Shown here one piece after another: positions 41,180 to 50,568 of a stretch of DNA of 64,000 nucleotides (position 1 is the first letter of the stretch; each line of letters starts with the position of its first letter). The stretch is from Cyclobacteriaceae bacterium. GTDB taxonomy: Bacteria; Bacteroidota; Bacteroidia; Cytophagales; Cyclobacteriaceae. The notes under the pieces are model-generated. The model had not been told where the DNA came from, searched no databases, and was given only the letters and a program-made list of their open reading frames with translations. A program made the translations under genes and the position numbers. Where the stretch lies: the NCBI GenBank assembly GCA_947458475.1, contig CANGZP010000003.1, positions 1-64,000 of the forward strand, in the 5' to 3' direction.

Positions 41180-42952
41180 ATGTCTAGTACAAAAGAATTT
41201 AACTGGGACGACTTCGGCACCAAAGGTTTTGGAGAGGGCTATTCCAAAGAGCAGCGCGCTCAAATGGAAGCCATGTATGCAGGTACTTTGAGTGAGATCA
41301 CTGAAAAAGAAGTGATCAAAGGAGTAGTAGTAGGAGTAAACGACAAGGATGTAATCATCAACATCGGATTCAAGTCTGATGGCTTAGTGCCACTTTCCGA
41401 ATTCCGTGACCTTGCTAGCATCAAAGTTGGCGACGAAGTAGATGTATTCATCGAGGAGCAAGAAAATGCTTTGGGTCAGTTGATCCTTTCCCGTAAGAAG
41501 GCCAAAATCGTTCGTGCATGGCTTGATATTGAGGCTGCCTTGGAAAAAGACAGCGTCATTGAAGGTCTCGTGAAGCGTAGAACTAAGGGTGGTTTGATCG
41601 TAGACATCTACGGTGTAGAAGCATTCTTGCCAGGTTCACAAATTGATGTGAAGCCTATCCGTGATTTTGACGTTTATGTAGGTAAGAAGATGGAAGTGAA
41701 GGTTGTGAAAATCAACCACACCAACGATAACGTAGTTGTTTCGCACAAGGTCTTGATCGAAAAAGATCTAGAGAAGCAAAAAGCAGAGATCCTAAACAAC
41801 CTTGAGAAGGGTCAGGTATTGGAAGGGGTGATCAAGAACATGACCAACTTCGGTGTATTCATCGATTTGGGAGGTGTAGATGGTCTACTTCACATCACCG
41901 ATATTTCTTGGGGCCGTATCAATCATCCAGAAGAAGTATTGCAGCTCGACCAAAAGGTTCAGATTGTGGTACTTGACTTTGATGACGAGAAGCGCAGAAT
42001 TTCGTTGGGCATGAAGCAGTTGAGCGCTCATCCTTGGGATTCTTTGGCTTCAACGCTTGAAGTTGGTTCTAGAGTGAAGGGCAAGATTGTAAACGTAGCA
42101 GATTACGGTGCATTCTTGGAATTGGCTCCGGGTGTAGAAGGTTTGATTCACGTTTCTGAAATGAGCTGGTCTCAGCACTTGAGAAACCCTGCTGACTTTG
42201 TGAAAGTAGGTGTTGAAATCGAATCAGTAGTATTGACCCTAGATAAGGACGAAAGAAAAATGTCTTTGGGCATCAAGCAATTGACAGAAGATCCTTGGAC
42301 TAAGGGTGACATGTCTGCGAAGTATGCTGTAGGCACCAAGCACAAAGGTGTGGTTCGTAACTTGACTAACTTCGGCCTTTTCCTTGAATTGGAAGAGGGT
42401 ATCGACGGTTTGGTGCACGTATCTGACTTGTCTTGGACCAAGAAAATCAAGCATCCATCTGAGTTTGTTAAAGTTGGAGATGAGCTAGATGTAGCAGTAC
42501 TCGAACTTGATGTAGAAAACAGAAGGTTGGCTTTGGGTCATAAGCAGTTGGAAGAGAATCCTTGGGATACTTTTGAAACCTTGTTCCCAATCGGATCTGT
42601 ACACAAGTGTATTGTAAACTCTAAAAACGATAAGGGTGCAGTTCTCGAACTTCCTTATGGATTGGAAGGATTTGCAACTGTTAAAAACTTGGAGAAGGAA
42701 GACGGTTCACAAGTTGAAGTTGGCGAGTCAGTTGATTTCAAAGTAGCTGAGTTCTCTAAGGATGACAAGCGAATTGTACTTTCTCACACGGCTATGTTCA
42801 GAGAAGAAGCAAAAGCTCCTAAGAAGGCTGCTGCTCCTGCAAAGAAGAAAGAAGATGCTGCTGCTGAGATGCCTGCACAGGCAGAGAAGTCTACCTTTGG
42901 TGACATCGATGCACTTGCTGAGTTGAAAGAAAAAATGGAAGGCAAGAAGTAA
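41180..42952 (+). CDS. rpsA: 30S ribosomal protein S1
   Basis: This 590-residue protein contains six S1 RNA-binding repeats; recurring blocks such as GVIKNMTNFGVFIDLGGVDG, LHITDISW and KRRISLGMKQL are visible from about residue 45 to 530. The C-terminal tail is Lys/Ala-rich (KAPKKAAAPAKKKEDAAAE) and ends with LKEKMEGKK. S1 binds mRNA on the small subunit and helps start translation, important in Bacteroidota where Shine-Dalgarno sequences are weak. It is monocistronic: own promoter-like box upstream and a strong terminator downstream. Confidence 0.97.
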   Translation: MSSTKEFNWDDFGTKGFGEGYSKEQRAQMEAMYAGTLSEITEKEVIKGVVVGVNDKDVIINIGFKSDGLVPLSEFRDLASIKVGDEVDVFIEEQENALGQLILSRKKAKIVRAWLDIEAALEKDSVIEGLVKRRTKGGLIVDIYGVEAFLPGSQIDVKPIRDFDVYVGKKMEVKVVKINHTNDNVVVSHKVLIEKDLEKQKAEILNNLEKGQVLEGVIKNMTNFGVFIDLGGVDGLLHITDISWGRINHPEEVLQLDQKVQIVVLDFDDEKRRISLGMKQLSAHPWDSLASTLEVGSRVKGKIVNVADYGAFLELAPGVEGLIHVSEMSWSQHLRNPADFVKVGVEIESVVLTLDKDERKMSLGIKQLTEDPWTKGDMSAKYAVGTKHKGVVRNLTNFGLFLELEEGIDGLVHVSDLSWTKKIKHPSEFVKVGDELDVAVLELDVENRRLALGHKQLEENPWDTFETLFPIGSVHKCIVNSKNDKGAVLELPYGLEGFATVKNLEKEDGSQVEVGESVDFKVAEFSKDDKRIVLSHTAMFREEAKAPKKAAAPAKKKEDAAAEMPAQAEKSTFGDIDALAELKEKMEGKK

Positions 42953-42975
42953 AATTGCCCAACCGAATACCTATT

Positions 42976-43006
42976 AAAAACGCCAGCAATGCTGGCGTTT
43001 TTTTTT
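42976..43006 (+). terminator. Rho-independent terminator of rpsA
   Basis: CGCCAGC-AAT-GCTGGCG, extended by A/T pairs, is followed by nine T residues, 24 bp after the rpsA stop. Confidence 0.93.
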
Positions 43007-43087
43007 GCAGTCTTTAAAGCGCTTTTCTGAAATAAGGGAAGCAGACCTGTCTCTATTTTTGCTTCTTGGATTGGAGTGTGCCAAACG

Positions 43088-43117
43088 AAAAAAGCATCTC
43101 GATTAGGAGATGCTTTT
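43088..43117 (-). terminator. Rho-independent terminator of the tRNA-Cys gene
   Basis: On the reverse strand AAAAGCATCTC pairs with GAGATGCTTTT around a short loop and is followed by a T run. It lies 6 bp past the tRNA 3' end. Confidence 0.85.
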
Positions 43118-43122
43118 AGTAG

Positions 43123-43193
43123 AGGTCGCGAGCGGATTCGAACCGCTGTACGAGGTTTTGCAGACCTCTGCCTAGCCACTCGGCCACGCGACC
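43123..43193 (-). tRNA. tRNA-Cys (anticodon GCA)
   Basis: The reverse strand folds into a cloverleaf of 71 nt: acceptor stem GGTCGCG/CGCGACC, anticodon arm GAGGT-CTGCAAA-ACCTC with anticodon GCA, and T arm GCGGTTCGAATCCGC. The discriminator base is U, as expected for tRNA-Cys. CCA is not encoded. Confidence 0.95.
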
Positions 43194-43486
43194 AATAATT
43201 GGAATGCAAATTTAGGTAAAATCTTCGCTTCTACAAATGGGATTTGAGAGTTTTCAATGGTATTTCTTCAGGAATGAGTAACATAAAATAGACTTCCTCG
43301 GGTAGGCTCATGAAAACACAAATTGAAAATTCTGGCAAGTGGAAATCAAAGACCAAATAAAATCTATTATTTATAATTATTCTAAATAATAAACACCTCA
43401 AAAAACACTTTGTAATCCATTGAAATACAGCAAAGTAGTTTCGTGATTATAGATTCGGAATCCGCTACTTTATTCCCTTAATCTTG
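43194..43486. other. AT-rich intergenic stretch without recognised feature
   Basis: Between the tRNA and the promoter of the respiratory operon I see no open frame, hairpin or repeat worth naming. Confidence 0.6.
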
Positions 43487-43517
43487 TTTGAAAAATTAAG
43501 CCCCCGTACTACCTTTG
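43487..43517 (+). promoter_or_regulatory. Promoter of the ACIII-oxidase operon
   Basis: TTTG (43487-43490), a 19 bp spacer and TACCTTTG (43510-43517) give an exact match to the Bacteroidota TTTG-n19-TAnnTTTG promoter. Transcription should start near 43524, leaving a short leader before the ATG at 43561. Confidence 0.8.
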
Positions 43518-43560
43518 CAGGGGTTACTGAGAACCGTTTAAACTAATTAATAGCAATAAT

Positions 43561-44826
43561 ATGTTATCCAAACGCTCGTTAGTAGGGATTCGATTGAATT
43601 TCCAGTCACTGGCAGTGCTGTTTTTCATGTTGGTAGGGGTATCAGCTTATGCTGCCGATCCAGCCGTGGCAAGCAGTGATGAAGCAATTGCAGCAGGTAA
43701 AACTGTATTTAACGCAAATTGTAAGCAATGCCACAAGCTAGATCAAAAAAATGTGGGTCCTGCCTTAAGAGGCATTTCTGATCGACAATCTATCGCTTGG
43801 GCAAAGAGCTTCATCAAAAATTCACAAGCGGTAATTGCTTCTGGCGATGCCTATGCGAATGCCTTGTACAAAGAATACAGCAACACCGTAATGCCTTCGC
43901 ATGAGTTCTTGAGCGATGGTGACCTAGATAATTTGTTGTCCTACATCGAGCATGGAGACAAGGCCGATGCTGCAGCCGCTGCTGCTCCTGGGGCTGCTGC
44001 TGGCGATCCCGCTGCTGCCGCTGGTTCAGGGATTCCCAACGAATACTTGAGCATCATCATAGGGGTTCTGGCGTTTATTCTAGTCCTTATTTTGATTGTC
44101 TTGGGTTTGATTGTTACTGTACTCACCAAGTATATCCAAAAGCAGGACCTTCCTGAAGAGGAGAAGGAGTATGTTTCTCAAAAAACCGACTTCGGGAAAA
44201 TTCTAAAGAGTGATGCAATGATCATTCTTGTAACCACCTTGGTAATTGCTTTCGTAGCCAAAACAGCAATCGATGGATTATATTCTATAGGTGTTCAGCA
44301 GGGATATGCGCCTGCTCAGCCTATCGCTTTTTCACATGCTCTCCACGCAGGACAGTATGAAATCGCCTGTCAGTATTGCCATACTGGTGTTGAAATCGGA
44401 AAGTCAGCTAATATCCCTTCTGCAAATATTTGTATGAACTGCCATACCCACATTCAAAATGTTGGAGGCAAAGAGGGGATCTCTCCTGAGATTCAAAAAA
44501 TTTACAATGCTGTGGACAACAATCAGCCGATTGAATGGGTGAGAGTTCACAACCTTCCAGACCTAGCTTACTTCAACCATGCCCAGCACGTAGCCGTAGG
44601 TGGAGTAGAGTGTCAGACCTGCCACGGCCCGATCCAAGAAATGGAAGTCGTTGGTCAGCACAGCACCTTGACCATGGGTTGGTGTATCGATTGCCACAGG
44701 CAAACCGAGATTGCCACCGAAGGCAATGTGTATTACGACAAATTGGTTCAACTTCACTCTACTTCTAAGGATGCGCTTAAAGTAAAAGACATCGGTGGTC
44801 TAGAGTGTGCTAAGTGCCACTATTAA
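43561..44826 (+). CDS. actA: Alternative complex III subunit ActA, multiheme cytochrome c with extra N-terminal heme domain
   Basis: This 421-residue protein has a signal/anchor (about 10-31), a class I cytochrome c domain with CKQCH at 54-58, an Ala/Gly/Pro linker at about 138-160, two membrane helices (about 163-187 and 218-238) and a pentaheme domain with CQYCH (270), CMNCH (291), CQTCH (351), CIDCH (375) and CAKCH (416). Six heme c sites are present in total. The pentaheme part is the ActA core that accepts electrons from ActB and passes them to ActE. The tethered mono-heme domain may carry electrons to the oxidase. It is the first gene of the operon. Confidence 0.92.
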   Translation: MLSKRSLVGIRLNFQSLAVLFFMLVGVSAYAADPAVASSDEAIAAGKTVFNANCKQCHKLDQKNVGPALRGISDRQSIAWAKSFIKNSQAVIASGDAYANALYKEYSNTVMPSHEFLSDGDLDNLLSYIEHGDKADAAAAAAPGAAAGDPAAAAGSGIPNEYLSIIIGVLAFILVLILIVLGLIVTVLTKYIQKQDLPEEEKEYVSQKTDFGKILKSDAMIILVTTLVIAFVAKTAIDGLYSIGVQQGYAPAQPIAFSHALHAGQYEIACQYCHTGVEIGKSANIPSANICMNCHTHIQNVGGKEGISPEIQKIYNAVDNNQPIEWVRVHNLPDLAYFNHAQHVAVGGVECQTCHGPIQEMEVVGQHSTLTMGWCIDCHRQTEIATEGNVYYDKLVQLHSTSKDALKVKDIGGLECAKCHY

Positions 44827-44863
44827 TTCCTTATCCTTTTGAAAATTCATTCCTAGAAATAAA

Positions 44864-47800
44864 ATGAAGGAAAATAAAAAAACCTACTGGAAAGGGCTCG
44901 AGCAACTTAGCAACGATCCGGAGTTTGTAAAAAATGCCGACCGTGAGTTTGCTGAACTGCCAAGTTCCCTAAACGAAGATGGTAGCGCCTCAAGAAGAGA
45001 TTTCCTCAAATTGATGGGCTTTAGTTTGGCAGCAGCTTCTTTAGCAGCTTGCGAAGCTCCAGTTCGTAAAGCAATCCCTTATGTAAATAAGCCGATTGAT
45101 ATCAACCCTTCCATCCCTAACTATTATGCATCGACCTATTCTTCTGGTGGGGACTATGCATCAATTGTGGTGAAGACGAGAGAAGGCCGCCCGATCAAAA
45201 TTGATGGAAACGAGCTTTCTCCAATTACTAAGGGTAAAGTAAACGCCATTGTTGAAGCCTCCGTGCTTTCGCTATACGATAAGCAGCGTGTTGCAGGTCC
45301 AATGCTTGCCGGTGCTGCATCGGATTGGGCAAAGGTAGATGCGCATGTGAAATCAAAATTGGCTGCTGCTGGAACTGTAAAGATTGTAACCAACACCATC
45401 CTATCTCCTTCTACTGAAAAAGCACTTCAGGAATTTAGTGCTGCATTTGGTGGAGCTGAAGTGGTGGTGTATGATTCCATTTCCAACTACGGCATCACCA
45501 AAGCCTCTGAAGTTTATTATGGACAGGCAATTCTTCCTTCCTATCACTTCGATAAGGCTAAGACCATCGTTTCATTTGGAGCTGATTTCCTAGGAACTTG
45601 GATTTCTCCAATTGAATTTGCTGGTGCTTATGCCAAAACACGTAAAATCAGCAAGGATAAGGCAGAAATGTCTCGTCACTTTCAATTTGAGTCCAACCTC
45701 TCTTTGACCGGAGCCAACGCGGATTACCGCACTCCAATCAAAGCTTCTCAATCAGGTCTTGCAGTATTGGCTTTGTACAATGCCATTGCAGCAAAAGCAG
45801 GTGTAGCACCTGTAGCCGGAGCAAAAGTAGAAGTTGCACACTTGGACAAAGCTGCCAAAGAACTTTGGGCAACTAAAGGAGCCTCCCTAGTGGTATCTGG
45901 TTCCAACGATCCAAACGTACAGGTGGTCATTCACGCCATCAATGAGTTGTTAGGAAATAACGGAGCCACTGTTGATTTCTCAACTCCAGTATATTTCAGA
46001 AAGGGTAATGATGCCCGCATGAACCAGTTTATCACCGAATTGAAAGGTGGTAGCGTTGGAGCTGTGATTTTCTACAACTGTAATCCAGTGTATGATCATC
46101 CACGAGGTGCTGATCTTGCTGCGGGTATTGCCAAAGCAAAATTGAGCATTGCTACCAACGGAACCTTAGATGAAACTGCTTCATTGGTTCAGGTAATTGC
46201 CCCTGATCACCATTTCTTGGAGTCTTGGAATGATTTCCAACCTAAGAAAGGACAGTATTCTTTGGCACAGCCAACCATTTCTCCGCTATTCAAAACCCGC
46301 CAGGCGCAAGATTCTTTCTTGACTTGGGCTGGTTCTACTGTTTCTTACTACGACTACATTCAAGCAAATTGGACCAACAGCCTCTATGCTACTTTAGGTG
46401 CTGGCGCTACCTTCCAGGAGTTCTGGGATAGAGCCTTGTTCAATGGAGTAGTAAGTGAAGCAACTGTTCCTGCTACCGTAGCACCAGTTGGTCAGGTAGC
46501 TACTGCTGCTGCAGAAGTTGCAAAATCTTACGCTGCAGCCAACGCAGGTGCTGAGTTGGTTGTGTATTCAAAAATCGGTATTGGATCTGGTACATTCGCC
46601 AACAACCCATGGTTGCAAGAAATGGCTGATCCAATCACCAAAGCTACTTGGGACAACTACCTCACTGTTTCTCAGAAATGGGCATCAGAAAATGGAGTTT
46701 CCATGGTAGAGGAAAACACCAAAAAGGCCAAAGTAACCGTAAACGGCAAATCTATTCTGGTTCCAATTTTGGTTCAGCCAGGACAAGCAAATGGCACTTT
46801 CGGCCTTGCATTAGGTTATGGACGTACCAAAGCTGGTCGCGTTGCAGATGGAGTAGGGGTAAACGCCTACGACTTGCTAGACACGAGCAAAGGTTTTGTC
46901 AACTTCGACTTGACTACCAAGGTTGAGGTCGTTGCTACCGAAGAAGCTTACAAAATTGCGAGAACGCAAACGCATCAGACTTTCATGGGACGTGAAAACG
47001 TAATCCAGGAAGCTACACTTGCAGAATATAAGAAAGATGCTTCCGCTGGAAGATACAAGCCTGAAATCTACAAAGATGGGGAGTTTGTAAAGCCATCCAA
47101 GATATCACTTTGGAGTGGCCACAAGTACAGCCAACACCACTGGGGTCTTGCCATTGACATGAACTCTTGTATTGGTTGCGGTGCTTGTACCATTGCTTGC
47201 CAAGTTGAAAACAACGTGGCAGTAGTAGGAAAGCAAGAAGTACTCAATCGTAGAGAAATGGCGTGGATAAGAATTGACCGCTACTACTCTTCCGATGCTC
47301 CAGCTGATGATTTGAGTGGAATGGAAATTGCCGCAGAAAACCCTGAGGTGACCTTCCAGCCGATGATGTGTCAGCAGTGTAACAACGCACCGTGCGAGAC
47401 GGTGTGTCCAGTAGCTGCTACTACGCACTCTTCTGAGGGCCTCAATCAAATGACTTATAACAGATGTATTGGTACGAGATATTGTGCCAACAACTGTCCG
47501 TATAAGGTTCGTCGATTCAACTGGTTTAAGTACCACGATAACAAGGATTTTGCGGGTGTAAACATTGCGCAAAACGATGATCTAGGTAAAATGGTATTGA
47601 ATCCAGATGTTACCGTACGTGTACGTGGGGTAATGGAAAAGTGCTCCATGTGTGTGCAGCGTATTCAGGCTGGTAAACTTACCGCTAAGCGTGAGAAGCG
47701 TACTTTGGTAGATGGAGAAGTGAATGTAGCTTGTGCTGTGGCCTGTCCTACAGATGCCCTTCAATTTGGTGACATGAATGATCCTTCTAGCAAGATTTCT

Positions 47801-47944
47801 AAGCTCTTGAAGATTCAAGAATCCGATGCTGCTAGCAAGGAAGTGGGTGAAGAGCGAGCATACCACGTATTGGAAGAGATCAACGTAAGTCCAAACGTCT
47901 GGTACTTCACCAAGATCAGAAACAAAGAGAAAAACGAAGCGTAA
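44864..47944 (+). CDS. actB: Alternative complex III subunit ActB, molybdopterin oxidoreductase-like/iron-sulfur fusion
   Basis: This 1026-residue protein has a Tat-like signal with S43-R44-R45-D-F-L-K and a following LAAC that may be lipidated. Residues to about 740 form the molybdopterin oxidoreductase-like part, which in ACIII lacks the cofactor. The C-terminal part is a PsrB-like ferredoxin domain with four cysteine clusters: CIGCGACTIACQ (from 769), CQQCNNAPCETVCP, CIGTRYCANNCP and CSMCVQRI with CAVACP. These bind 4Fe-4S/3Fe-4S centres that carry electrons from quinol to the heme subunits. It is exported folded by the Tat route, as the motif suggests. Confidence 0.94.
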   Translation: MKENKKTYWKGLEQLSNDPEFVKNADREFAELPSSLNEDGSASRRDFLKLMGFSLAAASLAACEAPVRKAIPYVNKPIDINPSIPNYYASTYSSGGDYASIVVKTREGRPIKIDGNELSPITKGKVNAIVEASVLSLYDKQRVAGPMLAGAASDWAKVDAHVKSKLAAAGTVKIVTNTILSPSTEKALQEFSAAFGGAEVVVYDSISNYGITKASEVYYGQAILPSYHFDKAKTIVSFGADFLGTWISPIEFAGAYAKTRKISKDKAEMSRHFQFESNLSLTGANADYRTPIKASQSGLAVLALYNAIAAKAGVAPVAGAKVEVAHLDKAAKELWATKGASLVVSGSNDPNVQVVIHAINELLGNNGATVDFSTPVYFRKGNDARMNQFITELKGGSVGAVIFYNCNPVYDHPRGADLAAGIAKAKLSIATNGTLDETASLVQVIAPDHHFLESWNDFQPKKGQYSLAQPTISPLFKTRQAQDSFLTWAGSTVSYYDYIQANWTNSLYATLGAGATFQEFWDRALFNGVVSEATVPATVAPVGQVATAAAEVAKSYAAANAGAELVVYSKIGIGSGTFANNPWLQEMADPITKATWDNYLTVSQKWASENGVSMVEENTKKAKVTVNGKSILVPILVQPGQANGTFGLALGYGRTKAGRVADGVGVNAYDLLDTSKGFVNFDLTTKVEVVATEEAYKIARTQTHQTFMGRENVIQEATLAEYKKDASAGRYKPEIYKDGEFVKPSKISLWSGHKYSQHHWGLAIDMNSCIGCGACTIACQVENNVAVVGKQEVLNRREMAWIRIDRYYSSDAPADDLSGMEIAAENPEVTFQPMMCQQCNNAPCETVCPVAATTHSSEGLNQMTYNRCIGTRYCANNCPYKVRRFNWFKYHDNKDFAGVNIAQNDDLGKMVLNPDVTVRVRGVMEKCSMCVQRIQAGKLTAKREKRTLVDGEVNVACAVACPTDALQFGDMNDPSSKISKLLKIQESDAASKEVGEERAYHVLEEINVSPNVWYFTKIRNKEKNEA

Positions 47945-47962
47945 TTATAATAATAAGAAACT

Positions 47963-49327
47963 ATGCAGGTTACTTCATCCGTACGCCAGCCCTTAGTTAC
48001 CGGAGGTAAAACCTACCACGATGTGACACACGATGTATCGCGTCAGGTAGAGGGAAAGCCAAGCAAATTATGGTTTTTGGCATTCCTAACTGCTGCCGGA
48101 GTATTGGCTTTAGGATCAATAGCTCTTTTGGCTACTCTCTGGGAAGGGATAGGCATGTGGGGCCTAAACAAGACCGTAGGTTGGGCTTGGGACATCACCA
48201 ATTTCGTATGGTGGGTTGGTATTGGTCACGCAGGAACGCTTATTTCAGCCGTATTGCTACTATTTAGACAAAAGTGGAGAACATCCATCAACCGTGCTGC
48301 TGAGGCGATGACCATCTTTGCGGTAATTTGCGCCGCGATGTTCCCTGTGATTCACATGGGAAGACCTTGGTTGGGAGCCTTCTGGGCACTGCCACTACCT
48401 AATACCTATGGTTCCTTGTGGGTGAACTTCAATTCACCACTACTTTGGGACGTATTTGCAATTTCAACGTATTTCTCCGTATCCCTAGTATTCTGGTACA
48501 TCGGTTTGATTCCTGATTTTGCTACCATCCGTGATCGTGCTACAGGATTAAGAAAGATTATCTACGGTGCACTTTCCTTTGGATGGGATGGAGCTGCCAA
48601 AACTTGGATGCGTTACGAATCCGTATCCTTGATCTTGGCTGGTTTGGCTACCCCACTTGTACTTTCTGTACACACGATTGTATCCTTTGACTTTGCTACC
48701 TCGGTAATTCCAGGATGGCATACCACGATCTTCCCTCCATACTTCGTTGCAGGAGCAATTTTCTCTGGTTTCGCCATGGTATTGACCTTGATGATCATTA
48801 CCCGCAAGGTGTACAAATTGGAAGATTACATTACGATTGGCCACATTGAATTGATGAATATTGTCATCATCATCACCGGATCTATTGTAGGTATTGCTTA
48901 CATCACTGAGTTTTTCATTGCCTGGTATTCAGGGGTAGAGGCTGAACAATATGCATTTATCAATAGAGCTACTGGACCTTACTGGTGGGCCTACTGGTCT
49001 ATGATGACTTGTAACGTAATCTCTCCACAGCTTTTCTGGTTTAAGAAAATCAGAACCTCAATCGTAGCCACGTTTGCATTGTCTATTGTAGTGAACATCG
49101 GGATGTGGTTTGAGCGATTTGTAATTATCGTGACTTCCTTGCACCGAGATTACTTGCCTTCTTCTTGGGCAATGTTCTACCCAACCTGGGCGGACATCGG
49201 GGTTTACCTATTCACTTTTGGTTTGTTCTTCACCCTCTTCTTCTTATTCGCCAAGTTCTTCCCAGTGATCAACATGGCTGAGGTGAAGTCTGTATTGAAG
49301 TCATCCTCTGAAAAAGCACACAAATAA
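47963..49327 (+). CDS. actC: Alternative complex III subunit ActC, NrfD-like quinol-binding membrane protein
   Basis: This 454-residue protein has about ten membrane helices and the NrfD/PsrC family plan, with segments such as [40 protein letters not shown] and [16 protein letters not shown]. In ACIII ActC binds menaquinol and probably forms one of the two proton pathway candidates. It follows actB by 18 bp in the same operon. The His and acidic residues in the first helices fit the described quinol site, though I cannot check geometry. Confidence 0.94.
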   Translation: MQVTSSVRQPLVTGGKTYHDVTHDVSRQVEGKPSKLWFLAFLTAAGVLALGSIALLATLWEGIGMWGLNKTVGWAWDITNFVWWVGIGHAGTLISAVLLLFRQKWRTSINRAAEAMTIFAVICAAMFPVIHMGRPWLGAFWALPLPNTYGSLWVNFNSPLLWDVFAISTYFSVSLVFWYIGLIPDFATIRDRATGLRKIIYGALSFGWDGAAKTWMRYESVSLILAGLATPLVLSVHTIVSFDFATSVIPGWHTTIFPPYFVAGAIFSGFAMVLTLMIITRKVYKLEDYITIGHIELMNIVIIITGSIVGIAYITEFFIAWYSGVEAEQYAFINRATGPYWWAYWSMMTCNVISPQLFWFKKIRTSIVATFALSIVVNIGMWFERFVIIVTSLHRDYLPSSWAMFYPTWADIGVYLFTFGLFFTLFFLFAKFFPVINMAEVKSVLKSSSEKAHK

Positions 49328-49329
49328 TC

Positions 49330-49860
49330 ATGGAAAGAGATACTCATTTTATTTTAGGAGTCTACGACGATGAGGACGTATTGCTCCATGCAGTTGAGAA
49401 GGTTAGAGGTAGCGGCGTAAAGATCCACGAAGTATATTCTCCTTATCCGGTTCACGGGTTGGAGCATGTATTGGGATACAAGCGAAGCAAACTTCCAATT
49501 GCAGCATTTCTTTTCGGAATGTTGGGAACAAGCTTGGCCTTGACCATGCAGTTTTACATGATGAAGTTTGACTGGCCGATGATTATCGGGGGTAAGGATC
49601 ATGCAGCTTTCCCGGACTTTGTACCCGTTTCTTTTGAAATGACCGTGTTGTTGGCGGCTTTTGGTATGGTGGGTGTGTTTTTGATCACTTCGAACTTGAA
49701 GCCTTGGGCACAACCTCGAATTTTTGATTTGAGAAGCACGGATGACAAGCACATCATGGCTATCGATATAGCAAATAACAGCAGTTTGGATTTGGACAAG
49801 ATCACAGAGATTTTGAATGAATCTGGTGCTACTGAAGTGAATAAGAAAAGTTTTGAATAG
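49330..49860 (+). CDS. actD: Alternative complex III subunit ActD (DUF3341)
   Basis: This 176-residue protein starts 2 bp after actC. It has a soluble N-terminal domain (FILGVYDDEDVLLHAVEKVR, then EVYSPYPVHGLE) and two membrane helices (about 57-77 and 98-120), matching DUF3341, the ActD subunit of alternative complex III. It carries no cofactor motif and serves assembly or structural contacts between ActC and the periplasmic subunits. Confidence 0.92.
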   Translation: MERDTHFILGVYDDEDVLLHAVEKVRGSGVKIHEVYSPYPVHGLEHVLGYKRSKLPIAAFLFGMLGTSLALTMQFYMMKFDWPMIIGGKDHAAFPDFVPVSFEMTVLLAAFGMVGVFLITSNLKPWAQPRIFDLRSTDDKHIMAIDIANNSSLDLDKITEILNESGATEVNKKSFE

Positions 49861-49873
49861 AATAAACGTAGCT

Positions 49874-50566
49874 ATGAAAATTACGAACGCATCACTATTC
49901 GCAGGTTCTGTACTAGTCCTCTCCCTGATGGCTGGCTGCAAGGCTGGGGGTGAAAATCCGGGGCTAGAATATGCGCCTCAGATGTATCACGCTGTCGGTT
50001 ACGAACCATTGTCTCAAATCAAAGATGAAGCACAGGGTTCTTGGCTTTCCACTCGTGAAGATGGAAAAGGTGAATTCTTCAATTCCAACCCAAACAATCC
50101 TCATGGCATGAACATGAGAGAGCCTGTAGCCAATACTGTACCGAGAAATAAACATGGGTACCTTCCGCATCGATTGCAGCAGTTCGAATTGGACAAGGCT
50201 GCCTTAATCCCAAGTCCTTTTGCTGCTTCTGAGCAAGTGCTTAAGGATGGTGAGAAGCTTTACCTACAGTATTGCAATGCCTGTCATGGCAAAGGAGGAG
50301 AAGGAGACGGCAAAGCTGGTGAAGTCATCGGCGGGGTAGCCAACCTAAAAGGTGGTGCTTATGTCAACCTTCCAGAAGGCCATATTTTCCACGTAATCAC
50401 CAAAGGCAAAGGAAGAATGGGAGCACATGGTTCTCAAATTCCTGCTGAAAGCAGATGGAAGATTGTCCACTATGTTAAACAAGTTATCCAAGGTCAGGCT
50501 GCCGCTGCTGATTCAATTCCTGCAGCAGATTCTACCGCGGTAGCAACAGTAAATCCAGCGAAGTAA
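49874..50566 (+). CDS. actE: Alternative complex III subunit ActE, monoheme lipoprotein cytochrome c
   Basis: The ATG at 49874 gives 230 residues with a lipoprotein signal (MKITNASLFAGSVLVLSLMAGC). The in-frame ATG at 49853 overlaps actD by 8 bp and adds seven residues. One heme site, CNACH at 134-138, and a distal methionine in GRMGAHG are present. The tail is Ala/Ser/Pro-rich (QAAAADSIPAADSTA). ActE is the exit cytochrome of alternative complex III, on the periplasmic side, passing electrons to the oxidase or to another cytochrome c. Confidence 0.92.
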   Translation: MKITNASLFAGSVLVLSLMAGCKAGGENPGLEYAPQMYHAVGYEPLSQIKDEAQGSWLSTREDGKGEFFNSNPNNPHGMNMREPVANTVPRNKHGYLPHRLQQFELDKAALIPSPFAASEQVLKDGEKLYLQYCNACHGKGGEGDGKAGEVIGGVANLKGGAYVNLPEGHIFHVITKGKGRMGAHGSQIPAESRWKIVHYVKQVIQGQAAAADSIPAADSTAVATVNPAK

Positions 50567-50568
50567 TC

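Noticed and set aside
43088-43117. Hairpin as a riboswitch element
   Set aside because: It is better explained as the terminator of the reverse-strand tRNA-Cys gene.
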